A DNA stretch of 64,000 bases, from contig JAMXSV010000017.1 of NCBI GenBank assembly GCA_027559495.1, forward strand, positions 496,001 to 560,000, given 5' to 3'. The translations under genes and the position numbers were made by a program. The DNA is from Aurifilum marmelostoma (lineage: Eukaryota; Ascomycota; Sordariomycetes; Diaporthales; Cryphonectriaceae). The notes under the pieces were generated by a model. That model ran no database searches. It was not told where the DNA came from and worked only from the letters and a program-made list of their open reading frames with translations. Shown in pieces: positions 21,490 to 32,401 of this stretch (position 1 is the stretch's first letter; each line of letters opens with the position of its first letter).

Positions 21490-23753
21490 TCAATTGTTCA
21501 GTCCGCCGCCATCTCCCTCATCACCATCATCTTCTGGCTCCTCCTCGTCCTCATCTCCCTGCTCGATATCAGTATAATCGTAGCGTGCTAGTCGAAGATG
21601 CTCGGCCAGGTTCTCATCATCCTCGCCCTCTTCTTCCTCGTCCTCCTCAGACTCATCGTCCTCGTCGTCCATTTCATCCTCGTCATACTCACTGCCATCC
21701 TCGTAGTCGCTCGGCAGACCGGGATTGACACCGTTCTCGTCCTCAACTGTTTGCAGCACTTCTTCGTCCCCGGCGGCAGCGTTCTCGGGACCATCGCCCT
21801 CTGGCAGCTGCGATGGAGTGGAGCCCGCCTTCTTAAGTTTCTTGGGCGTCCTGTTGCTCGGAAATAGATATGCCGAGCGCTTACTCTTGCGCTGCCGGCC
21901 CACAGTCTTGTATTTCTTGCCCCTGACCAGCTCCCACTCGGCGTCCGTCAGCTTCAGGTCTGGTGTTGGGATGGCGATGCTCCGGACCGCGTCCAGGTCA
22001 GGCGTCTCATCCCGAGCCTGGAGTGCGGGCTCGAAATCGCTGTCGTGCAGCTCGCGGCCGAACTGGATGGCGCGCATCTTGCACTTCATAATGGCCCTGG
22101 CCTTGGCCCACAGCCCGCGGTGATACCAGCCGCTACCCTCAATATCGCATGTGGGCCGTACAGGAGCATCGGCAAGTAGCTTCACCAGCAACGGGTCGGT
22201 GATGTCGCAGACCTGCCAGACCTTACCGTCTTCACTATATTTTTTCCCGTCAAACATGTGAGAGTCGGCATTCTCGTCGATCGTCCCCTTGACGCCCGCG
22301 AGATCGCGCTTCCGGATCTCCTGCCACATCTCGCCCATCATGCCGATTTCAAGCCGCCGCAGTCGAAATATCAGGCACTGATAAATGCGACTGGAGGGAT
22401 CTGTCCTGGGGTCGTAACCATACTTGACCAGAGCGTCACGCCATGGCCCGCCCTTGAATTGGTAGCCTGCAAACTGAATTGCGTTCTTGACGATCTGCTG
22501 GGATAGGTTCGTCGGTATTCGCTTCTCCGGATGTGCAGGGTCATATGGGAGGGTTACGAGCCGGTTGATGATTGACCGCCGCGTCCAGACTGGCCGTTCC
22601 TCCATACACATCCTCATGGCGCGGACGACGTCGTCGAACATAGGATCCCGGACGGGCGGCCGACCCGAGGGTGCCGGTGGGATAGGATCTCGTATGCCGA
22701 TAAAGTGACCGACAGACTTGACCTTGGCAGTGGTATTGACCATTTCAAAACCACCGTCGTCTTTATTGACCGCCCTCACATAAGGATTTTGAGAGTAGTG
22801 GTAGTAGTAAGGGATGGAGACTTGTGTCATCAAGGGTGGCGCGATAATGTCCTGATTTGTGGACGTGTCTGTTCCAGGTCTGACAGAGAATTGTCGAAAT
22901 TTCGATACTGAGCCAGGCAGTGTGCGTCAGCGCGTCATTGCCATCACGGACAAGAGGGAGAAGAGGATCTTCATGAACATACCGTCGCCTGACATGATCT
23001 TTTCTGTAAAATTGTTCATGAAAGCGTTGTTCTTCATTGAGTAGTTGAAGTCGACCATGCCGCGGTATCGGTGAGTGTGTTTGATGACACCTACAGCCTC
23101 GGCCTTGTATTTGTCGACGTTGTCTTGTAATTTCCTGCGCAGGACTCTGGGTTCATCAAGTTGAGCCTTCGACCTAAATGCTGTGGAAGGGCTCTCTTTG
23201 TCAACTTCTCCAGTGGACTCATCGACATCTCCCTGCCATGGTTCATCACTGCCCCTTTTGCGTTTGCGCCCCGTCCGTCTGGGCACCGTGATCTTGAAAA
23301 CGACGTTGTGAGACGGGGCGTAGTGAGACATGATTGGCCGCGAAGTGGGATCCTGGGGGTGAAGATAGATGGGCACGGAAAGCTGAGGATTTCCGGCATC
23401 GAGTACCTTGGACTGAGGGTCAGCATCATGGTAAGGAAGGAACAAGGGACTGCAGTACTCACGGCCTGGAATTGTGGATTGGGCCCAAATGTCTTCAGGC
23501 CTTTGTCAATATCCATGATCAGGAAGGGGTGCTCAACAGCAGATATGGCCCTGGAGGGAATCTTGAAGACCGGGGCCTGGGGTGCCTCTTGCTCCGCCTG
23601 CTCCTCGTCCTCATCTGGCTCATCTTGGTCCTCCTGCTCGTCCCGTTCAGCCTGCTCATACTGATCATCGTCCAGGGAAGAAGAGTCCGAGTCCGAGTCC
23701 TGGCTCAGAGTTGCCTCACTGTCCCCAACATCAGTGATCTCCACTGCCTGCAT
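21490..23753 (-). CDS. sfc1: Transcription factor TFIIIC subunit 5 (Sfc1/Tfc1 family)
   Basis: Subunit of the tau-A module of TFIIIC, which binds A-box promoters of tRNA genes for RNA polymerase III. Exons are 23753-23463, 23412-22983 and 22907-21490, giving 712 aa. The N-terminal part has a Ser/Asp/Glu-rich lead, then the dimerisation region (VEHPFLIMDIDKGLKTFG; LHPQDPTSRPIMSHYAPS) and a basic KRKRG. The middle part has MVDFNYSMKNNAFM and the winged-helix-like segment ERPVWTRRSIINRL, followed by YQFKGGPWRDALVKYGYDPR. The C-terminus is a long acidic Glu/Asp tail, as in yeast Tfc1. Intron 1 has two in-frame acceptors six bases apart (exon starting at 23412 or 23406), changing the product by Ser-Lys. 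An upstream in-frame ATG at 23780 is also possible. Confidence 0.92.
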
Positions 23754-25739
23754 CCTGAAAGCAAGACTATAACAATGCACAATGAGTCTTTCACTATTTC
23801 CAAGACAACTTGAACGTTATGCCTTTGTTTGATCGGACCCCTCGATGCCTTGCTGAAGGTAGTAATTGTCGAGCAGTGCCCACTTCACACTCGGATAGCA
23901 AGGGTATGCTATAGGGATCCTCTTTCTTGACAAGGATATGTTGAAGGGTAAGTCGGACAAGAAAAGAAGGAAAAAGAAAGAGACAGAAAGGTACGACAGC
24001 AAGTTAGACATGGACGTGCGTGCATCTGCCCGACCTTTCCTTCAGTAAGTTGGTACTGGTGATTCACTTGGATGCTGGTGCAGGCCTGTCTGATATTGAG
24101 GCTACCAGCTGGTGACCAGTCCGTCAGGCTCCCTTCCCCCTTCACAGAGACTTGGAACACTTGAGGTGCTGAGGGCGGGTTCTAACCTTAGCGCATCAGC
24201 CCCTCCCGGCCAGAAGAGCAGGATGGCCCTGCAGGGTTGCCGCTGCCCACTAGAGCAAGCTTCCACTTGGACCGTGTTTTTCCAAGGAAAGCAGGTACAG
24301 CAGGTTGAACAGGACCCAGCTGAAGCCCAGGCAGAAGACCCTCAGGGTTTCAGCAGCAGGCCCCCCTCATCCCTCCCCCCCCATGCAGCCGCAATTTGGC
24401 CAAAGTGAACCCAGTGTCAAATGATCAATCAAGCCTGGAATGCATCACACTCTGCACTCTCCCACCTCGGCCCCACAGCAGATGGACCAGACCCGGCGCC
24501 AACCTTGAAGCGAAAGGCCCAGCGCCGCGCACCACCCCAATCAGGAGCTGATGGACCTGTGTCGTCGTTACGGCATCAACCAACACGCCAAACATTACTC
24601 GTACTGTACTGTACGGTACGGCCTCTGGACGCCCTGTCCTTATTGCACATCCTCAACTCAGCCTTGACCGACCACAACCTGATCCTGCTTCGTTCCCCTC
24701 CTATTCCCCCCCCCCCTCCACCACGCGAGGGACCGTCTTTCAACTTTTTTTTTTTCCCTTGCTTCGACCGAAGAGGATCTAATCTACCTTCTTGTTCCAT
24801 CGCATTGGTGGAAGCCAGAGGAACCCTCCGTCTCGTGCAGGTACTCGTCCAATTGGCCACGGATGCCCTCCAGAGGTCCCCAAGACGCCAACGGCTCGTC
24901 ATCATCAAACGGTAAATAATACCTGCGCGCCTACACCCTGCGCGCGCTGCACGCTTCACTTACCTGCTCACCTTTGCGACCTGCCCACACACCACGACGT
25001 TGCTCGAGGGCTGCGATCATTTTCCACATCTACATACCTACCCACATACCTCGCCTACAACCTGCCTACTACCAGCCCTTACCTAAACCCCTGGTACCAT
25101 CATCTACGGGCCGGCACTTAATGCTACCTCCTCAAATCATCCTGCCTCCCGCTTACGACAAACCCCTGTCGCCGACCCTTCCTTGAATCACGACCTCACT
25201 CCTCCGAGCCTTTGACCTCTGGATCGAGCTTCGTTCGCATCGTCGTCACCGAAGGTCTCCTCGCCGCCCATCAGCCCACCTCCTGGCTGGCGAATTGGTT
25301 CTCGAGCACCGCTCTGACGCCTGCCGCCCTACCCGTCATACATTAGCATCATCAGCTCCCTCGAGGGACAAAACAGCGAGACTGGCCTGGACGTGGACCA
25401 AAACCCCTTGATCCGTCGCCCAAGGCTGCTACCGCCGTTCCCTGCTGCTCTGCGAGGTTGAACAGGTAGAGAGAGTCCTCCAGCACCTATCGCCCACTGC
25501 CCTCGCCCCCTCCTCCGCTCACCTCACAGCTCCCGAACACTGGATATAAGCTTGTCCAACAATCGCATTCCTGGCCAGCCTGGTGCGCCCGCGGCCGGGA
25601 TTGCTCGCTGCCCCCCCCCCCCCCTCCTCCTTCGTTCTCACCCTCCACCTAACACACGGTCCGTCCTGCCACGACGTGAACAAACCGCTGGCGGTGACGT
25701 TACTGATTATCTTTAGCAGAGAAGCAATTGTCTTCAAAG
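23754..25739. other. Divergent upstream region with long pyrimidine-rich leader
   Basis: About 2 kb between TFIIIC and B56. From about 24600 it is strongly C/T-rich with many poly-C runs (14 C at 25611-25624), as in long 5' leaders of fungal signalling genes. No open frame resembles a protein. The B56 mRNA probably begins within it. Confidence 0.55.
25611..25624 (+). repeat. C14 homopolymer
   Basis: Uninterrupted run of 14 C in the probable 5' leader of the B56 gene. Confidence 0.95.
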
Positions 25740-27919
25740 ATGAAGCGCTTCAGCCAGAGAGTCGTAAGTGAGCCCACGCGCCCTGGACTTGAGCTTCAGC
25801 TGCTGCGTTCCTGTAGCGCTTCTGCTGTACCCTCCAAGTCAGACCGCCCGCGACACGCTAATGACAGCCCGGACTACAGCTCTCGCGCGGGAAGGACTCG
25901 AGCAAGTCCTCCAAGAAGAAGGATTCAAAAGACGGTACCGCTTCCCCCAACAGTGGCTCCGCTAGCCAGAACTCTCCAACCATCACCCCCTCGTCATCCA
26001 CGTCGACTCTCAACGATATCCGGAACAAGCCTCTCCCTCCGAACAGTGCTGGATCAAATGAAGGCGGTGCAGGCGCCGCAGGGCAGTCACCCCTCAGCAA
26101 CATGACCTCTGCTCAGGGAGCCGGCGCATTTGCTGGCGGTTCGCCCCAGACTGCAAATGGAGCTGCACCCCAGCGCGGCACCCTGCCGCCCACAGTCATC
26201 ATCAGCCCAAGTGCACCTGTGAGCTCCATCCCAAGAACCCCTCCCCTTCCAAGCTATGCGACAAGGCTGACATGGTTCTCTGACGACAGCATGTTCCTCC
26301 ACCTGGCGCTGCCGAGACGATGCCCCACGACCTTGCGCCCCCCAAAGGCCGGCCAGAAGTCCTTGATATTCGATCGCCTTGCGTCCACACCAAAGGACGT
26401 CCCTGAGGGTCTCAGGACACCCAAGCGCCAGCACTCATCTCGATTCGATATCTCTCCGCACCGCGAGCTGGAGAAGCTCCCCGGCTTTCACGAAGTACCA
26501 CCCAACCGTCGTCAAGAGCTCTTCATGCAGAAGATCGATCAGTGCAATGTCATCTTCGACTTCAACGACGCCAGCGGCGATATGAAATCCAAGGAGATCA
26601 AGCGGCTGGCACTCCACGAGCTGCTCGACTATGTCGCTAATAACCGGCAGGTCATCACCGAGCCGATGTACCCAAGAGTCGTCGAAATGTTCTCCAAGAA
26701 CCTCTTCCGCCCTCTGCCCCCGCCCATGAACCCACAAGGCGAGGCCTTTGACCCGGAGGAGGACGAGCCCGTCCTGGAGGTCGCTTGGCCGCACATCCAG
26801 GTCGTCTACGAATTCTTCTTGCGCTTCATCGAGAGTCAAGATTTTAACACAAATATTGCCAAGGCCTATATTGACCACGGATTTGTCCTCCGCCTCCTTG
26901 AGCTGTTTGACTCGGAAGACCCTCGCGAGAGAGATTTCCTAAAGACGACCCTGCACCGGATATACGGCAAGTTCCTCAACCTGCGAAGCTTCATACGCAG
27001 GTCGATCAACAATGTCTTCTTCCACTTCGTGTACGAGACGGAGAGGTTCAACGGGGTTGCCGAACTTCTCGAGATCCTCGGATCCATTATTAATGGTTTC
27101 GCCCTTCCCCTGAAGGAGGAGCACAAGTTGTTCCTGACCCGCACCCTGATACCGTTGCACAAAGCGAAGAGCCTGAGTATGTATCATCCGCAACTCGCCT
27201 ACTGCATCGTCCAGTTCCTGGAGAAGGATGCGTCCCTCACAGAGGAGGTGGTGCTTGGCCTCCTGCGATACTGGCCCAAGGTCAACAGCACCAAGGAGGT
27301 CATGTTTCTGAACGAGGTAGAGGACATCTTCGAGGTCATGGACCCTGCAGAGTTTGCCAAGGTTCAGGAGCCCTTGTTCCATCAGCTGGCCAAGTCGGTA
27401 GCAAGCCCGCATTTCCAGGTTGCCGAGCGTGCTCTGTACTTCTGGAACAACGAGTACTTCTGTAATCTCGTCAGCGACAACGTGGAGATCATCCTTCCCA
27501 TCATGTTCGCACCACTGTACGAGAACTCCAAGGGCCACTGGAACCGGTAAGAAGCCCCGCCTGTTTGTTGGCTCGTTGGGCCCATATGCTAATAAGTGTG
27601 CAGGACAATCCACGGCATGGTCTACAACGCCATGAAGCTCTTCATGGAGATCAACCCCCAGCTTTTTGATGACTGTTCCCAGGAGTACACTGAGCATCAG
27701 AATAGCGCTGCTGCGAGGGAGAACCAGAGAGAGCGCAAGTGGGCCGCGATTCAGGAGCTGGCAAACAAGCAAAAGATGAACGGGAAGGCTGCGCATTCGG
27801 CAACGGACAACGACGGCACGGAAGACAATCAGAAGAGGCTTGATTCTCTGAGACTGCAGGACCGCCCTGTCATGCACGAGAGGCAAGACTCTGTGAGCTC
27901 AGCAAGAAGCCAACGATGA
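25740..27919 (+). CDS. RTS1: PP2A B56 (B') regulatory subunit, one-base frameshift as given
   Basis: Targets protein phosphatase 2A to its substrates. Exons are 25740-25763, 25880-26218, 26290-27546 and 27604-27919. Exon 1 encodes MKRFSQRV and exon 2 a Lys/Ser/Pro-rich head. Exon 3 starts HVPPPGAAETMPHDL and continues into the conserved HEAT-like B56 core (FDRLASTPKDVPEG; LELFDSEDPRERDFLKT; HWNRTIHGMVYNAM). The second intron (GTGAGC, branch GCTGAC, acceptor GACAG) leads into a frame that meets the conserved core only if one base is removed from CCCCCC at 26338-26343. The total then becomes exactly 645 codons. Ignoring this intron also keeps the frame open, but it inserts a poor, unrelated peptide (VSSIPRTPPLPSYATRL). 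I therefore call the intron real and the extra C an error. Confidence 0.93.
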
Positions 27920-28905
27920 TAATTTCTCGTCCTTCAGTTGCTACCCCAGCCAGGGCAATGGTTAAGAACGTAAAGCTCCCGAGGCTCGCCGGGTTGTCGT
28001 TGGGGACGTGGCCATTGCCCACTGGCGAGACAAGCGCAAGGATTTGAGGCACTATGTTGACTCAACCTGCTCTCGTGGGCGAGGCTGTTTACGCACAGAC
28101 GGAGTTTGGGACTGAGGGCTAGTTTGGAGATGAAGAGAGGAGAAGAGAGAGGTAGCGTGGTGAACATCATTCAAGCATGCATGGCCTCTATTGCTGGCCG
28201 GGCTCGACAATCGCTGAATGCGTCTTACCATAGCGAGCGTTGTTCCTTTAGTTGATGTTTACACCGATTGCTTTCTTGCGAGGAAGCCTAGTATGGTTCT
28301 TATGAAGATTGACGGCCAGGGAAAGTCGACATGGGATACGGGGCGACCTTTTAAAAGACGGGAGGAAACCAGGGCGGGTTTTCCATGGTACGGAGGGGCC
28401 TTTTCTACCTGTCCATGGAGAAGAGGGATCACGGACGGTCCTTTGAGGGAACGATGAGTTAAGCTGGAGCAGGGAGGAAATCCTCTTTTTTTTTTTTTAT
28501 TGTACAGATTCTTTTCTTATTCAACGACCAATTCTTTCAGAAATACCGTCAGAGTCTAGGGTAAAAGACGGCGTACTCAATTGTTCTTCTAGGCGAGAGG
28601 CAGAGAAGGGGGGGCGGGGACAAACTCCTGGAACGCATACACATATACACACACAAAACAGTGATCTCCCTATGTTGGTGTCGGTCTCACAGTGTCTATT
28701 CCCTTTCTTACATGGACACGATACGTTGTTGGGTTTTTGTCCCTTTCAAGTCGGATCATTCTATTGTTTTGCTTAATCTAGCGCCACTTAAGGCTTATTG
28801 AATACAACGATGATTGAGGATGCAGATCATTTCGGTTCGCTGACCACCCGGCCCACACCGTCATCTCATCTTATCTACAGAATTTTTAGCTTCCACTCAG
28901 TAAGT
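27920..28905. other. Convergent intergenic region
   Basis: Holds the 3' UTRs of B56 and of the CID-domain gene. T tracts occur near 28487-28499. No gene was recognised. Confidence 0.55.
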
Positions 28906-30891
28906 TCACCAGCCCCGGCCCCTGCTATAGCCCCCTCTGCCTCTATACCCGCCGTTCCCCCCGTCCGCCCAGACCACCATAGCCATAGCCATAGCCACCG
29001 CCCTGCTGCTGCTGCTGCTGCTGCTGCTGCGATGGTGGTGGTCCAGGCGGTGGCGGGGGTGGGGGTGCCCAACCACCGGCCCATCCTCCTTGCGGGGGCA
29101 CTGGCGGCATCGGAGGCGCGATCCCAGCGTTATTAGGCGGTGGAAACCAGCCCTGGGCTGTGGGCTGTGGCAGACCAGATCCGGCGGGTGGCATGCCGTG
29201 GGGCGGGGGAGGAGGCCACTGGCCTTGGTAGTGTGGAGGGGGCGGCGGCGGCGGCGGCGCATTCCAAGGGTCGAAGCTGGGTTGAGGCGGAGGGGGCACG
29301 CCGCCGGTGTTTGGTGCGAAGTGGGGTGCGGGGAGGAAACTGGGAGGGCCAGGAGGTGGTTGGTGAAATTGTTGATGTGAAGGGTTTGTTGGAATGAAGA
29401 TAGGTGGTGGAAAGTTGTCTGGCGTGGCATTGTTGGCGGAGAAGCCAAGTGCTCGGGGTGGTGAGTACGGGCTGCGTGAGGGGGAGCGAGACCGAGATTG
29501 AGAGCGAGGGGAGTAGCTGCGAGAGCGTCGGCTGCTGTGGTGCCGGCGCCTGCTGCGGGATCTGCTCCAGCTGGCGTCTCTTCTCCTTGATCGGCTTCGA
29601 CTTTGGTCCCCGCTCCGGCTTCGATTCGGCGAGTTCGAGATCCGACGTCGCTTTGGGACTGGTCGAGATGAGCTCCTGCTCGCCAGATGATCCCAGTCTC
29701 TGCCACGACTCCGTGACTGGCTGCGGCTGATTGAGCGTGATGAGCCCCTCTGGCCTCTGCCGTCGTCATCAACGTCCATAGCATCGCCGTTCTTCCGCCT
29801 CGCCCTCATCTTCTCACAGAAAGCCCTTGACCAGCCGTAGTACGTCTCACCACTGACGATATCACCCATCTCGTCCCGTTCAATGATCTCGCCCATCTGG
29901 CTGATACTCAGCAACGAGGCGTCCGCATCCAGCTGCACATCCTTGGCGTAGATCTTGTCCACATCGCCCAGCAGCTTCTTCACGGCGTCGACGAGGTTCT
30001 TGTCGGCAGGTCCGCCTGCGAGCTGTAGCGGCTTGATCATCGAGGGGTTCATGGGTCGCGTCGAGTTCGGCTCGATGACCGGGAGCCAGTTTGCGGCGGG
30101 AAGGTCATACCACGGCGCGGAGGGATCGCCGTGCATGGAGGGGAGGATGTAGGGCGCCCCTCGTCTGGAGGCTGACGAAGCCTTGGATGATTTTTGTGCG
30201 TCATCCCCACCACCTGCCTCCGACTCTGTGGCCTTGGGCCCCTCTGCGACTGCTGCGCGCAGTTGATCGACGAGCGGGTCTGGGAAGTACTCTTGCTGCT
30301 GCCACAGTTGGATCAGGTGCTGCAGCTTCTTCTCGTGCTTGGGAGCATCGGTGAAAGCCGCAGCGCTCTTGAAGAGGGCAGGGAGGAGTGGTGCAAGCTG
30401 GTCGAGGAAGCTTCGGTTCTGTGTACGGTGTTTGACATGGAAGAAGACGTCGTTGAGGATGTAAAGCAGATGTAGTCTCCTCCTCTTCGCGGACGGCTTG
30501 GATGCGGTTCCATTCTTGACGTCACCGTCGCTAGACTGGTGTTGTTGTGTGTTGGCAAGGGCGAGCAGATACTTGCCCAAGGCTGCCGCCCTTGCGGGCG
30601 ACCGAACCAGATGTTTCAGCATCCATTGCTTGCACTTCTGTAGCGGGCAAGAGAAGAATATAAGCACATGTCTAGATCTCTGGGACAACAGAGATGGTGC
30701 GGCATTGGAGCAGCGGTGGTGGTCCAAACCTGAACGTTGGCTGGCGAGCACTGGGCGACGGCGGCGCTAAGCAGGCTGTGCAGCTGCTCGATCTCGTCGC
30801 GGGGGCACGGGGCCAGGGCGGCGTCGACGTCGGGTTTGAGGAGGGACGCGAGGAGGCTGGCCTTTGCGATCGTGAGCTGCGCGGCGGCCAT
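28906..30891 (-). CDS. CID-domain, SR- and Pro-rich RNA-processing protein (CHERP-like), frameshifted near the C-terminus
   Basis: Exons are 30891-30730 and 30637-28906. The intron is 92 bases with a GTTTGG donor. The N-terminal half is a CID/RPR domain of the kind that binds the RNA polymerase II tail (KCKQWMLKHLVRSP; LHLLYILNDVFFHV). In the middle, GETYYGWSRAFCEKMRARR matches the CHERP/SR140-type pattern. It is followed by a long RS-rich stretch, a Pro-rich region with runs of up to eight Pro, and nine Gln. As given, the frame ends at 28943 with GRGERRV. Removing one base from the six-C run at 28957-28962 extends it into an RGG-like tail (GGRGNGGYRGRGGYSRGRGW) ending at 28906, giving 630 aa. 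Its place in splicing or transcription is inferred from family architecture. Confidence 0.87.
29003..29030 (-). repeat. CTG/CAG run encoding nine Gln
   Basis: In-frame triplet run in the CID-domain gene (CTG on the given strand), encoding a Gln9 tract just before the Gly/Tyr-rich tail. It is likely to vary in length between isolates. Confidence 0.95.
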
Positions 30892-31805
30892 GGTTGGCAC
30901 GACTGACTTCGAGGGGTAATAGGCGGCTGGAGTGTGTGCCTTTCTTGCCCAGGTAGAGGAGGGGCGCAGGCGACAATCAAGCACGTGAGGCTGTCATGTG
31001 CGCAGGCTTGGTGCCCCGCGAGAGGGAAGGGAGAAGTGTTCGAGCAATGCAAAAGATGTAGAGGAGGCTTTACATTCTCCAAGAACTTGACCTGAGAGAG
31101 CTAACACAACCAGGTAGCTGGAGCAAAAAGATCCCAGGGGTCTGGGGATGGCCTAAATTCTAGACCGGGTGGGGCCGCGCACTAGAACCGGCCGGCCGGC
31201 GCCTTTGACACCACCCTCTGACAGGGAGGCTCCGGCAACACACCGTTCCAAAGAGGATCGTTCCAATCGTGACCACATGTTCTTTCAATTCGTATCTCCT
31301 TTGGCCCAGCTTGCCTCTGCCTTCATATGCCTTTCGTCCAAAGCGATTCACCGTAGAGTCTCAAAGTTCAGATCAATCAGTGACCGGCATCCAGAGGACG
31401 GTATCTGGTCAATTGTACAGTTTCTTGCGCCATTTCAACATAGACACTTGCGTATGGTATGAGGCTCGCCTGTCAATTTGCTATAATGAGGGGAGAAAGT
31501 GGAAAGCCATATGATCATTCTCCCTGGCATACCTAAAAGGAGAAAAAAAAATATTGTACATAGACAGCCGTTGCGCAGATGGCTCAGCAGCTGGCCTTCC
31601 AAGCCAGGATATTTAGCCGACCCCCCCCCCCCCCGACTTCATGATGGACCTCACTGGGTTGCAGCCTTCCTCAAGTACTTCATGATCGGCATGTACACCT
31701 TCCGTGCTTTTTGGAAACCATTTGAGAACAGCCGATACTCAAGCTTCTGATCCTCTCCTGAACATCACCGACTGTGTGTTGTCCAGCGGCGGCTAAGCCG
31801 TTCCC
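30892..31805. other. Intergenic region between tandem minus-strand genes
   Basis: Contains the CID gene upstream region and the DUF4748 gene 3' UTR, with a 14-C run at 31621-31634. Just before it, near 31590-31607, is a stem-loop like a Gly(UCC) anticodon arm without the other tRNA arms. No gene was recognised. Confidence 0.5.
31621..31634 (+). repeat. C14 homopolymer
   Basis: Uninterrupted run of 14 C in intergenic sequence. Confidence 0.95.
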
Positions 31806-32401
31806 TCATATATCCGAGAATCGATCACCCTTCTTGCTCCGGAATGGGGTCGAGCTCTCATATTTGCTCTTCTCTAGAACACGTTCTTTTTCTGTAGTCG
31901 GTGCATGCCTCGTCGGCGCGGGTTCGCACTGTTCCCTACTCGGCGATCCTACAGGGTCCATGTTCGGCTCGCCTCCGTTTCGAGGGCCTACACCACCTCC
32001 CATCGTGTGTGAGGAGCCGGGCTGGGAAGGTACATCGGCGCCGTACTCGAGTGAGTCGATCATGCTCTTCTTCTTCCGCTGCTCCTCAAGACGGGCCTGT
32101 CGGTCGGCGTTGATGCTGCGCTTGGCGACAACGTATGCGCCAGCTCCGGCTACGGAGGACGTGCTGTTAGATGAGGTGGTCGAATTAATTACGATCGGAT
32201 GGTCTTACCAACACAGAGAGAGCCCCAGCCCAGCCTACAAGTGGTATTCTGTCAGCCAGGAAACGGTTCTCATTCACCTTGCCCATGGCTGTATTGCGCA
32301 CCAGAAAGATTTGACCTGTTCGGGAATTGCCGTCAGTACAAAAAATTGATCAAAAGGATCGTACGATTTGGAAATGGCTCTGGGAAACCCACCGTGTTCA
32401 T
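31806..32401 (-). CDS. Small DUF4748-like membrane protein
   Basis: Fungal small protein of unknown function, 138 aa. My model has four exons: 32401-32393, 32315-32278, 32234-32209 and 32149-31806. The introns are 77, 43 and 59 bases, and all phases agree. Residues about 12-38 form a hydrophobic, Gly/Ala-rich segment (LGWGSLCVAGAGAYVVAKR) that looks like one membrane helix. It is followed by SINADRQARLEEQRKKK, a basic segment typical of this family, and a Pro/Gly-rich hydrophilic tail ending KKGDRFSDI. A mitochondrial or ER membrane location is possible but not shown. The 9-base first exon and the 43-base intron are the weakest parts. The last exon and its acceptor are secure. Confidence 0.72.

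Noticed and set aside
26102..27550. B56 read without its second intron
   Set aside because: The frame is open, but the peptide from 26219 to 26289 is unlike the family and the intron signals are good; see the compensating extra C.
28943..30751. CID protein ending at GERRV
   Set aside because: The stop appears only because of a six-C run; with five C an RGG-like tail follows.
31575..31640. tRNA-Gly(UCC)-like sequence
   Set aside because: A perfect anticodon-arm-like stem-loop (CTGGC-CTTCCAA-GCCAG) is present, but there is no T arm, no closing acceptor stem and only a vague D arm. It is probably chance or a dead remnant.
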